In this document: positions 6,888 to 13,965 of the stretch, in pieces
How positions within the stretch are numbered: the first letter of the stretch is position 1
How the letters are laid out: each line of letters opens with the position of its first letter
From: JAFAXD01 sp035472475
Lineage (GTDB): Bacteria; Pseudomonadota; Alphaproteobacteria; Rhizobiales; Xanthobacteraceae
NCBI GenBank assembly: GCA_035472475.1
Contig: DATIPA010000219.1
Location: 1 to 14,219, forward strand
DNA length: 14,219 bases
Direction of reading: 5' to 3'
Position numbers and translations under genes: made by a program
The notes under the pieces: generated by a model
What the model was told of the DNA's origin: nothing
The model's input: only the letters and a program-made list of their open reading frames with translations
Database searches by the model: none

Positions 6888-8174
6888 CTACAGGACCTTG
6901 TGACCTGACTTGCGCGCGAGGGGCGTGATTCGCAAGGCCGCAATGCGATTGCGGCTCTTACGCAGCACGTTGAAACGAAATCCGTGAAACGTGAAGTTTT
7001 GACCGGCTTCCGGGATCGAACGTGCCTCGTGGATCACCAATCCAGCAATTGTCGTGGCCTCGTCATCGGGCAAGTGCCAATCCATGGCGCGGTTGAGATC
7101 CCGGATCGGGACAGCGCCATCGACGTTGACCGAACCATCGGGTTGCGGCCGCACACCGGACAACACCACCTCGTGCTCGTCGGATATGTCTCCGACGATT
7201 TCCTCAAGGATGTCCTCGAGGGTCACAAGCCCCATCACCTCGCCGTACTCGTCGACCACCAGTGCAAACGGACTCTTGCGTCGGCGGAAAGCGGCCAGTT
7301 GCTCCGACAACGGCCGCAGATCGGGGACGAACCAGGGCGGCCGCGCAATTGCCGCGAGATCGATCTTGGAGGCGTCGGCATGCTCGGCCTGCAAGGCGCG
7401 CAGGATGTCACGCGCGTGCACAACGCCGATGATGTTCTCCGGGCTGTCGCGCCAAAGCGGGATCCGCGAGACCTTCTCGATCACCGTATCGATGATCTCC
7501 TGCGGCGGATCTTCGACATTGAAGGTGATCATCTCCGTGCGATGAATCATGACATCGCCGACCGTAAGATCGCGCAGGTCGAGCAGCCCGCCGAGCATGT
7601 CGCGGTCATGCTTTTCGACGCCGCCTTCGCGGTGCAGAAGGTCGACCGTGCCGCGCAGCTCCTCGTGCGCTGGCAACAGCGGCGCTGACTCCCCGAGCTC
7701 GAACCCAGCCTGCGCCAGCATCCAGCGCACAAGGCGGCCAATGGCCTGCAGGATTGGGCCGAGCAGTTTGACGACGCGCAGCATCGGGCGCGCCACCAGC
7801 AGCGAGATGCGATCGGGAGCATTGATCGCGACGGTCTTCGGCAAGATTTCGCAGAACACCACGACCAGCACCGTCATGACGATGGTAGCGTAGACCACGC
7901 CGATGTCGCCGAACCATTCGAGGAACAACCCGGTTGCAAGTGTCGAGCCAGCGATGTTGGCAACATTGGTGCCGATCAGCAGAGCCCCGATCATCTGTTC
8001 GCGTTCGTCCAGCAAACGGTTGACGAGCACGGCGTCAGCGTTGCCCTGTTTTTCGAGCCGGAGCATGGCCGCACGCGAGGACGCAGTGAGTGCCGTCTCG
8101 CTTCCCGAAAACAGAAACGAGATCAGCAGACACAGTATGACCGTGAAAGCGATGATCAGGTCGATGGTGGTCAT
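6888..8174 (-). CDS. HlyC/CorC family (CNNM-type) membrane protein with CBS domains
   Basis: This 428-residue inner-membrane protein belongs to the DUF21-CBS-CorC family, linked to magnesium (and sometimes cobalt) efflux; older 'hemolysin' labels are historical. The DUF21 membrane part covers about 1-160, with hydrophobic segments near 5-24, 62-85 and 92-117 and the family motif FSGSETALTA (22-31). Two CBS domains follow: VGDVMIHR...VHARDILRAL (about 205-261) and SPFALVVDEYGEVMGLVTLEDILEEIVGDI (about 275-330). A C-terminal CorC/HlyC domain runs about 338-420. The frame is open to 8243, but ATG 8174 is preferred: it gives the usual membrane-inserted N-terminus and leaves a 10-bp gap to aroB, whereas the longer form would overlap aroB with a polar extension. 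It is the last gene of the aroK-aroB operon. Transport specificity is not known. Confidence 0.92.
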   Translation of the reverse strand: MTTIDLIIAFTVILCLLISFLFSGSETALTASSRAAMLRLEKQGNADAVLVNRLLDEREQMIGALLIGTNVANIAGSTLATGLFLEWFGDIGVVYATIVMTVLVVVFCEILPKTVAINAPDRISLLVARPMLRVVKLLGPILQAIGRLVRWMLAQAGFELGESAPLLPAHEELRGTVDLLHREGGVEKHDRDMLGGLLDLRDLTVGDVMIHRTEMITFNVEDPPQEIIDTVIEKVSRIPLWRDSPENIIGVVHARDILRALQAEHADASKIDLAAIARPPWFVPDLRPLSEQLAAFRRRKSPFALVVDEYGEVMGLVTLEDILEEIVGDISDEHEVVLSGVRPQPDGSVNVDGAVPIRDLNRAMDWHLPDDEATTIAGLVIHEARSIPEAGQNFTFHGFRFNVLRKSRNRIAALRITPLARKSGHKVL

Positions 8175-8184
8175 CGAACGCGCT

Positions 8185-9309
8185 CTAGGCGAGCTGCTCG
8201 GCAAGAAACGCGCGGACCTCTCCGGCGTCGACGTCGCTGGCAACGAATGCCTGGCCGACGGCGCGTGCCAGAATGAAAGTCAGCCTGCCGCGTTTGACCT
8301 TCTTGTCCTGGGCGATCAGATCCATAAGGCTGTCGAGGTTGGGAACGCCGCCGGGCACGTCCGACGCGCGCGTCGGCAGGCCGACGTCGATAAGATGGCG
8401 CCGCGCGCGATCCGCGTCCGCCGGCGCAATCAACCGCAGGCGGGCCGAAAACGCAAACGCCATTGACATGCCGATTGCGATCGCTTCGCCGTGCAACAGC
8501 CGGTCGGAAAAGCCGACCCCGGCCTCGAACGCATGGCCGAAGGTGTGACCCAGGTTGAGCAGCGCGCGTTCGCCGCTTTCGCGTTCGTCGCGTCCGACGA
8601 TCTCAGCTTTCATGCGACAGCTCGTTGCTATCGCGTGTTCGCGCGCCGCGCCGCCCGCAAATACATCTCTCCAATTGGCCTCGAGCCAAGTGAAGAAACC
8701 TGCGTCGCCAAGCAATCCGTATTTCGCGACTTCTGCATACCCGGCACGGAATTCGCGCACGCTCAGAGTGTCGAGCAGCGCCGTGTCGGCGACGACCAGA
8801 ATCGGTTGATAAAACGCACCGATCAGGTTCTTGCCATGGCGGGAATCGATTGCGGTCTTGCCGCCGACCGATGAATCGACTTGCGCCAGCAACGTTGTGG
8901 GCACCTGCACATAGTCTATGCCGCGACGGACTACTGCCGCCGCAAAGCCCGCGAGGTCGCCGACCACCCCACCGCCGAGTGCAATCACAACGTCGCCGCG
9001 TTCAACCCTGGCGGCAAGCAATGCGTCGCACACTCGCTCGAGTGTAGCAAAGCATTTTGAAGCCTCGCCCGGCGCCACAACGATAGGGGTGGCAACAACG
9101 TTCGACGCGGCCAGCGCCGCGGTTGCCGGGGCCAGGAAATGCTTGGCGACGGTCTCGTCGGTGACGATCGCCGCCTTGGCGCCGGGTTTGAGCGCGCCGA
9201 CCCGAGTGCCGAGCGATGCCAATAGCCCGCGTCCAACGGCGATGGCGTAGGCTCGATCGCCAAGCTCCACCTTGACCACGGTCTCAGCTGTGCGCACGGG
9301 GGCAGTCAT
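8185..9309 (-). CDS. aroB: 3-dehydroquinate synthase
   Basis: AroB converts 3-deoxy-D-arabino-heptulosonate 7-phosphate to 3-dehydroquinate, the second step of the shikimate pathway, using NAD+ and a divalent metal in the cytoplasm. The 374-residue protein has the NAD-binding GGGVVGDLAGF (112-122) and the substrate/NAD segment VPTTLLAQVDSSVGGKTAID (136-155). The expected metal ligands are Glu193 (in YAEVAKYG), His255 (LGHTFGHAFE) and His273 (LHGE). Nothing is missing. ATG 9309 has a good GAGAGGA site 4 nt ahead. It lies 42 bp downstream of aroK and 10 bp upstream of the HlyC/CorC-like gene, so the three are probably co-transcribed. Identification is firm. Confidence 0.97.
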   Translation of the reverse strand: MTAPVRTAETVVKVELGDRAYAIAVGRGLLASLGTRVGALKPGAKAAIVTDETVAKHFLAPATAALAASNVVATPIVVAPGEASKCFATLERVCDALLAARVERGDVVIALGGGVVGDLAGFAAAVVRRGIDYVQVPTTLLAQVDSSVGGKTAIDSRHGKNLIGAFYQPILVVADTALLDTLSVREFRAGYAEVAKYGLLGDAGFFTWLEANWRDVFAGGAAREHAIATSCRMKAEIVGRDERESGERALLNLGHTFGHAFEAGVGFSDRLLHGEAIAIGMSMAFAFSARLRLIAPADADRARRHLIDVGLPTRASDVPGGVPNLDSLMDLIAQDKKVKRGRLTFILARAVGQAFVASDVDAGEVRAFLAEQLA

Positions 9310-9351
9310 GATGTCCTCTCGGACGCAACCTTCAGCTCGCGATGCCGCGCC

Positions 9352-9936
9352 CTATGTGCTTTGCAGATGATGCGCAAGCGCAGCCAGGATGTCGGCAACA
9401 ATCGCTTCATGCGCGACGTCTTGGGAATGAACGGTCAGGTCGGCCTCGGCGTAAACCGGGGAGCGTTCAGCGACGAGCCGCCGCAACGCCTGCTCCGGAT
9501 CGTCGGTCTTGAGCAGCGGGCGATCCGAGCGGCGCCGGATCCGCCGTAGCAGCACCTCTACGTCGGCTTTGAGCCACACGGACACGCCGCGCTCACGAAT
9601 CAGCGCGCGGGTTTGCGGATTGATGAACGCGCCCCCACCGCTTGCCAGCACCTGTGGTCCGCCGTCGAGCAGCCTGGCGATCACGCGGGCTTCCCCGGAG
9701 CGAAAATAAGGCTCGCCGTGAGTATCGAAGATCTCGGGGATGGTCATGCCCGCGGCGGCCTCGATCTCCGTGTCGGCGTCGACGAACCGGAGGCCGAGTT
9801 CCGTCGCCAGCCTGCGCCCGATCGAGGACTTGCCGGCACCCATCATGCCGACCAGAACGATGGAACGCTGGCCCAATTTGGCAGCGACCGCGACCGCTTT
9901 GGAGGCCGAGGCGTTTTTGAGGGCAGCTTCAGACAT
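9352..9936 (-). CDS. aroK: Shikimate kinase
   Basis: AroK phosphorylates shikimate at the 3-hydroxyl with ATP, the fifth step towards chorismate. With the start at ATG 9936 it is 194 residues. Walker A GMMGAGKSS is at 30-38, the shikimate/Mg2+ residues Asp53 and Asp55 are in FVDADTEIE, Arg79 is in YFRSGE, the GGGA loop is at 100-103, and the lid arginine is in SDRPLL (137-142). The frame is open to 10002, but the extra 22 residues have no counterpart in the family, so the shorter form is chosen. Both starts have poor Shine-Dalgarno sequences, which leaves the start somewhat open. Even the short form carries about 20 poorly structured Ala/Lys-rich residues before the kinase fold. It is the first gene of the aroK-aroB-hlyC/corC operon and is divergent from the xerD pair. 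Confidence 0.95.
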   Translation of the reverse strand: MSEAALKNASASKAVAVAAKLGQRSIVLVGMMGAGKSSIGRRLATELGLRFVDADTEIEAAAGMTIPEIFDTHGEPYFRSGEARVIARLLDGGPQVLASGGGAFINPQTRALIRERGVSVWLKADVEVLLRRIRRRSDRPLLKTDDPEQALRRLVAERSPVYAEADLTVHSQDVAHEAIVADILAALAHHLQST

Positions 9937-10141
9937 GGCGGCCAACGTCACACAAAGCGGTTGGCGGTACAACGCCCTTCGACCCTCTTGCCAGGCCGGC
10001 ACGAACGTGGGCGTATTCCCTTGCTACGAGCCCCGGGGCGCCCCGAGACCGCGCTTCTAACCACTTGATTTTAAGCATGTTCCTGCCGGGAAGGTGGCCC
10101 CACCGAACCGCCGGATGCCTGCGGAGAACCTGAGTCGGCGC
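9937..10141. promoter_or_regulatory. Divergent intergenic region between aroK and the xerD pair
   Basis: This 205-bp gap must hold promoters for both directions, but I could not assign -35/-10 boxes with confidence. It contains a perfect 12-bp palindrome CGGGGCGCCCCG (10034-10045) that overlaps CCCCGGGG (10031-10038). An A/T-richer patch (ACTTGATTTTAAGCATG, about 10063-10079) lies upstream of the plus-strand genes. The palindrome could be a protein-binding site or simply GC-rich chance. Confidence 0.35.
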
Positions 10142-10291
10142 ATGCCCAGCCTCTTCCGATTTCTCCTCGTGATCGGCATCATCGGCGGGCTCGGCTACGG
10201 CGTGATTTTCGCCCTTGCTACGTTCGTCAATCCGCAGCCGCGCGAGATCACGGTCACCGTTCCGCCCGATCGGTTCTACAAGCAGCAATAA
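10142..10291 (+). CDS. Small single-pass membrane protein upstream of xerD
   Basis: This predicted protein has 49 residues. MPSLFRFLLVIGIIGGLGYGVIFALATFV places a transmembrane segment at about residues 4-28, followed by a short polar tail PQPREITVTVPPDRFYKQQ. I recall similar small proteins beside xerD in Bradyrhizobium relatives, sometimes mislabelled 'histidine kinase'; no kinase domain can fit in this length. The frame is open from ATG 10094, with a further ATG at 10115, but the upstream residues are Arg/Pro-rich and unlike a membrane protein N-terminus, so ATG 10142 is preferred; GGAG at about 10125 is a distant ribosome site. The stop is 3 nt before the xerD ATG, so the two are almost certainly co-translated. 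Function is unknown. Confidence 0.75.
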   Translation: MPSLFRFLLVIGIIGGLGYGVIFALATFVNPQPREITVTVPPDRFYKQQ

Positions 10292-10294
10292 GCG

Positions 10295-11236
10295 ATGCCG
10301 CGGCGAGGCGACAATTCGAACGAACGCCTGATTGCGCTGTTCCTCGATATGCTGGCGGCCGAGCGCGGCGCCGGCAAGAACACGCTTTCCGCCTATGCGC
10401 ATGATCTCAGCGACCTGTCGGCAGGTCTTGGCGCCGGCGGGAGCGCCATCGCAACCGCCACCACCGACGCTCTGCGCCGTTACCTTGGCGGCCTCACCAA
10501 GCGCGGGTTGAAGGCTGCCTCGGTCGCGCGGCGGCTGTCCGCACTTCGCCAGCTCTACCGGTTTCTCTACGCGGAAGGTCATCGCGGCGAGGACCCGGCC
10601 GCCGTCATCGAGGGCCCTCGCCGCGGCCGCGGGTTGCCGAAAATTCTGTCGGTCGCGGAAGTCGACCAACTCCTCGCATACGCGCACGCCCGCGCCAGCG
10701 AGGACGTCGCACCGTTGCAGCACCTGCGCGCGCTGCGCCTCGTCTGCCTTCTCGAGGTGCTCTACGCCAGCGGTCTGCGCGTCTCGGAGCTCATTACCCT
10801 CCCGACATCAGCGGCACGCCAAGACCGGCGCATGTTGGTCGTCCGCGGCAAGGGCAACCGCGAGCGGCTGGTGCCGCTTAATACTGCCGCGCGCGACGCG
10901 ATGCGGACCTACTTGGCGGCACTCGGCGATGAGCGCGGGGCGGCGAAGTGGCTGTTTCCATCGTTCGGGGAGAGCGGACATCTGACCCGGCAGCACGCGG
11001 CGCGGGAGCTCAAGGAATTGGCCGTTGCAGCGGGCGTGCCGCCGGCGCGCGTGAGCCCGCACGTCCTGCGCCACGCGTTTGCGAGCCACCTTTTGCAGAA
11101 CGGCGCCGACCTGCGGGTCGTGCAGACCCTGCTCGGGCATGCCGACATTTCGACGACCCAGATCTACACCCATGTGCTCGAAGAACGGCTCAAGAGCCTG
11201 GTGCGCGACCTCCATCCACTCGCCGACCCGCAATGA
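10295..11236 (+). CDS. xerD: Site-specific tyrosine recombinase XerD
   Basis: XerD acts with XerC at the chromosomal dif site, activated by FtsK, to resolve chromosome dimers before division. The 313-residue protein has an N-terminal SAM-like core-binding domain (about 9-95) and a C-terminal catalytic domain (about 115-305). The catalytic set is complete: Arg162 (SGLRVSEL), Lys186 (RGKGNRERLVPL), His256 and Arg259 (HVLRHAFASH), His282 (LLGHADISTTQIYTHV) and the nucleophile Tyr291. The LGHADISTTQIYTHV ending and absence of mobile-element neighbours favour a housekeeping Xer recombinase over a phage integrase. XerD rather than XerC is the better fit from memory of alphaproteobacterial neighbourhoods (next to accA). 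It starts 3 nt after the small membrane protein. Confidence 0.93.
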   Translation: MPRRGDNSNERLIALFLDMLAAERGAGKNTLSAYAHDLSDLSAGLGAGGSAIATATTDALRRYLGGLTKRGLKAASVARRLSALRQLYRFLYAEGHRGEDPAAVIEGPRRGRGLPKILSVAEVDQLLAYAHARASEDVAPLQHLRALRLVCLLEVLYASGLRVSELITLPTSAARQDRRMLVVRGKGNRERLVPLNTAARDAMRTYLAALGDERGAAKWLFPSFGESGHLTRQHAARELKELAVAAGVPPARVSPHVLRHAFASHLLQNGADLRVVQTLLGHADISTTQIYTHVLEERLKSLVRDLHPLADPQ

Positions 11237-11323
11237 TCCGGCGGCGCGCGGGGTATCGCCGCGTCACCGGACCGTCAAATCCAAAAAACCCACCCGAATC
11301 ATTAATTTGCTAGTGTCCCGTCG

Positions 11324-12280
11324 ATGCGTACTTATCTCGATTTCGAAAAAGGGGTGGCCGAGCTCGAGGCCAAAGTCGAGGAACTGCGCGCGCTTGCAGA
11401 CGCCGGCAACACCGTCGGAATCGGGGACGAGATTTCCCGTCTGGAAGCCAAAGCGGCGGGCGCGCTCGAGGAACTCTACGCCAATCTCAGCCCTTGGGAA
11501 AAAACGCAGGTCGCCCGCCATCCGCAGCGCCCGCATTGTCTCGACTTCGTGGCGGGACTGATCGCCGACTTCACGCCGTTCTCCGGCGATCGCAAGTTTG
11601 GCGACGACGAAGCAATCGTTGGCGGGTTCGGCCGTTTTTGCGGCGAAAGTGTCTGTGTCATCGGTCACGAAAAGGGCTCGAACACCGAAGGCCGGCTCAA
11701 GCACAATTTCGGCATGGCGCGGCCGGAGGGCTACCGCAAGGCAGCGCGCTTGATGGACATGGCAGACCGCTTCGACATTCCGATCGTCGCACTCGTGGAC
11801 ACCGCCGGTGCCTATCCGGGCATCGGCGCGGAAGAGCGCGGCCAAGCCGAGGCAATCGCGCGCTCGACCGAGACGAGCCTGAACCTCGGCGTGCCGAACG
11901 TCGCCATCATCGTAGGTGAAGGCGGCTCGGGGGGAGCGATCGCGCTCGCCACCGCCAATCGGGTTCTCATGCTCGAACACGCGATTTACAGCGTGATCTC
12001 GCCTGAAGGCGCCGCATCCATCTTGTGGCGCGACACGGCGCGGGCGCAGGATGCGGCGACCAGCATGAAAATCACCGCGGACGACATGATGCGGCTCGGC
12101 ATCATCGACGAGATCGTGCGCGAGCCGACGGGAGGCGCCCATCGCGATCCAGCCGCAGCGATCGCCTCAACCGGTACGGCCATTGAACGGATATTCGCCG
12201 AGCTCAAGGGCCTCGACCGCGAGACCATCCGCCGCAATCGGCGTGACAAATTCCTCGGCATCGGGCGCGTCTTCGGTTGA
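11324..12280 (+). CDS. accA: Acetyl-CoA carboxylase carboxyltransferase subunit alpha
   Basis: AccA with AccD transfers the carboxyl group from carboxybiotin-BCCP to acetyl-CoA, making malonyl-CoA for fatty acid synthesis. The 318-residue length is usual. An N-terminal coiled helical part (about 3-55) begins MRTYLDFEKGVAELEAKVEEL. The crotonase-like core includes the NFGMARPEGYRKA segment (128-140), VDTAGAYPG (158-166), the Gly-rich oxyanion region GEGGSGGAIAL (198-208) and SPEGAASILW (226-235). The start at ATG 11324 agrees with the usual N-terminus but has no clear Shine-Dalgarno sequence. The 87-bp gap after xerD contains only a weak GC hairpin, so its promoter is unclear. Identification is firm. 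Confidence 0.97.
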   Translation: MRTYLDFEKGVAELEAKVEELRALADAGNTVGIGDEISRLEAKAAGALEELYANLSPWEKTQVARHPQRPHCLDFVAGLIADFTPFSGDRKFGDDEAIVGGFGRFCGESVCVIGHEKGSNTEGRLKHNFGMARPEGYRKAARLMDMADRFDIPIVALVDTAGAYPGIGAEERGQAEAIARSTETSLNLGVPNVAIIVGEGGSGGAIALATANRVLMLEHAIYSVISPEGAASILWRDTARAQDAATSMKITADDMMRLGIIDEIVREPTGGAHRDPAAAIASTGTAIERIFAELKGLDRETIRRNRRDKFLGIGRVFG

Positions 12281-12284
12281 CCGT

Positions 12285-12316
12285 TGACCGCGACTTTTGG
12301 GCAACACTCGCGGTCA
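12285..12316. repeat. Inverted repeat just after accA
   Basis: TGACCGCGA (12285-12293) and TCGCGGTCA (12308-12316) form a perfect 9-bp stem with a 14-nt loop, starting 5 nt after the accA stop codon. No T run follows, so it does not look like a standard intrinsic terminator. It may protect the accA mRNA 3' end or be a protein-binding palindrome. The rest of the gap to the next gene (12317-12466) holds an A/T-rich patch (12328-12353), where a promoter is possible but not clear. Confidence 0.45.
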
Positions 12317-12466
12317 CGGCGTTCGGCAAATTAACTATAAGATCCAGATATTTGCGCCTGGTTTACGGTCCGTTCACTAGGCCCGTGCGCATGGTCTCGT
12401 TCGCCTTGGTTAGACCACATCTTCTGGTTAACGATTTGATGGGGCCCGATCGAGGGATCGGGGATA

Positions 12467-13885
12467 GTGGGGGATACCGTGCACCGTCGTATCGTACGCG
12501 CTCTGCTCGCGTCGGCAGCGCTTGCTAGCGCGGTTGCGTTGGCTGGTTGCGACACCGACAACGTCACCCTTTCTGCCAAAGCCGTCCGGCCGCTCCCTCC
12601 CGACATGATCGCGGAGCTCGAGCATAAAAACATGCCGAAGGACTCGCCGATTCTGATCCGCATCTTCAAGGAGGAATCAGAGCTCGAAGTCTGGAAGCAG
12701 GACGCTGACGGCAAATACGCGCACCTGAAGACCTATCCGATCTGCCGCTGGTCGGGCGAACTCGGCCCCAAGGTGAAGGCCGGGGACCGCCAGGCGCCCG
12801 AGGGCTACTACACGATCACCCCGGCGCAGATGAATCCGAACTCGAACTACTACCTCTCCTTTAACCTCGGCTTCCCCAATACCTACGACAGAGCGAACGA
12901 CCGCAACGGCGCATTCCTGATGGTGCACGGCGATTGCTCGTCGGCCGGCTGCTACGCCATGACCGACGAACAGATCGGCGAAATTTTCGCACTCGGCCGC
13001 GACTCGTTCTTCGGCGGGCAGAAGGCGTTCCAGGTGCAGGCCTATCCGTTCCACATGACGCCCTTGAACATGGCCAAGCATCGCAACAATCCGAGCATGG
13101 CGTTCTGGCGCATGATCAAGCAGGGCAACGACATCTTTGAAGTCACGCGTCACGAGCCGAAGGTCGACGTCTGCGACAAGCACTATGTGTTCAACGCAGT
13201 CTCGCCCGGCGGCGCGGCGCTTAACTTCAGCCCGCGGGCTGCGTGCCCGGCCTATCAGATGCCCAAGGAGATCGCTGCGGCCGTGAAGGAGAAGCAGACC
13301 GAGGACGAGCGCAAAATGGCCGAGTACGCCCAGCGCGGCGTCCAGACCGTGGCGGTGCGCACGGGTTCGGACGGCGGCATGCATTCGGTGTTCCTGGCCC
13401 GGCTGCGGCCAAGAAATCCGTGGGATACATACAACCACACCAAGGTTGCGGGCGCCCAGCCGGGCGATATGGGCAACAACGTCAACCCGCCTCGCGAATC
13501 GACGGATGACGGCGGATCCACCCCGATGCGAGCGGCGGCGGCCTCTCCGATGAGCGAGTCCGGTGCCGCCGAAGGCACCGGCGGCGAAAGTACCTGGGAT
13601 CGTTTCACCGCTTCGGTCTCCCACGCTTTCAATCCGCAACCGGCGCAACCCGCACAAACGGAGACGCGCGTTGCCGCGGCACCTGTGCCCAAGCCTAAGC
13701 CTAAGCAAACGGCGGTGGCTCAGGCCGCAAAGCCGAAGCCGCAACAGGTGGCAGCTGACAGCAAGCCGCAGCAGATAGCTGAGGCCCCGACCACGCCGTC
13801 CGACGGCGGCAACGCCAGCGCGCCCGCGCAAGCGCAGTCGAACTCGTTCGAGAGCCGCTGGTCGACCTCCGGATTTAGCAGGTAA
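12467..13885 (+). CDS. YafK/DpaA-like L,D-transpeptidase-fold lipoprotein with long Pro/Ala/Lys tail
   Basis: This 472-residue protein has a lipoprotein signal peptide with lipobox LAGC (25-28, lipidated Cys28) and Asp at the +2 position. A YkuD-type domain covers about 60-240. Its catalytic motif HGDCSSAGCYAMTD (154-167) gives His154 and Cys162. Matches from memory to E. coli YafK (DpaA/LdtF) extend well beyond the motif: IRIFKEE, APEGYY, LGFPNTYDRA, YPFHMT and MAKHRNN. YafK releases Braun lipoprotein from peptidoglycan, so this protein may cut or make meso-diaminopimelate-linked bonds in the periplasm. The tail after about 345, roughly 125 residues, is low-complexity and rich in Pro, Ala, Gln and Lys (KPKPKQ, AKPKPQQ, SKPQQ), and absent from YafK. 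The start is GTG 12467; GTG 12479, with GGGGG 5 nt upstream, is an equally good alternative and removes four residues. It converges on secA. Confidence 0.88.
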   Translation: MGDTVHRRIVRALLASAALASAVALAGCDTDNVTLSAKAVRPLPPDMIAELEHKNMPKDSPILIRIFKEESELEVWKQDADGKYAHLKTYPICRWSGELGPKVKAGDRQAPEGYYTITPAQMNPNSNYYLSFNLGFPNTYDRANDRNGAFLMVHGDCSSAGCYAMTDEQIGEIFALGRDSFFGGQKAFQVQAYPFHMTPLNMAKHRNNPSMAFWRMIKQGNDIFEVTRHEPKVDVCDKHYVFNAVSPGGAALNFSPRAACPAYQMPKEIAAAVKEKQTEDERKMAEYAQRGVQTVAVRTGSDGGMHSVFLARLRPRNPWDTYNHTKVAGAQPGDMGNNVNPPRESTDDGGSTPMRAAAASPMSESGAAEGTGGESTWDRFTASVSHAFNPQPAQPAQTETRVAAAPVPKPKPKQTAVAQAAKPKPQQVAADSKPQQIAEAPTTPSDGGNASAPAQAQSNSFESRWSTSGFSR

Positions 13886-13919
13886 GGGGCGCAGCGCACG
13901 CCACGGAAGTGCTTGAAAG

Positions 13920-13945
13920 AAAACGCCGGGCAAGCCCGGCGTTTT
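13920..13945. terminator. Bidirectional intrinsic terminator between the YafK-like gene and secA
   Basis: AAAACGCCGGGC (13920-13931) and GCCCGGCGTTTT (13934-13945) form a perfect 12-bp stem around a 2-nt AA centre (in practice a 4-nt CAAG loop). On the plus strand the stem runs into TTTTT (13942-13946); on the minus strand it ends in TTTT (13923-13920). It lies 34 bp after the YafK-like stop and 20 bp after the secA stop, so it should end both convergent transcripts. Confidence 0.9.
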
Positions 13946-13965
13946 TCAATTTTAGAGGCGTCGGC

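Noticed and set aside
9929..10723. Long minus-strand open frame (264 codons) opposite xerD
   Set aside because: Antisense to clear xerD coding sequence; long chance frames are common in high-GC genes.
10295..11236. xerD as a mobile-element integrase
   Set aside because: Core-genome neighbours, no att-like repeats, no tRNA and no phage genes nearby; sequence fits housekeeping Xer.
11264..12142. Minus-strand open frame (292 codons) opposite accA
   Set aside because: Antisense shadow of accA.
12425..12440. TTAAC motifs upstream of the YafK-like gene as a CtrA site
   Set aside because: The second TTAA half-site at the required spacing (TTAA-N7-TTAA) is absent.
12677..13933. Minus-strand open frame (418 codons) opposite the YafK-like gene
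   Set aside because: Arg/Leu/Gly-rich mirror of the real gene, crosses the terminator and has no motif.
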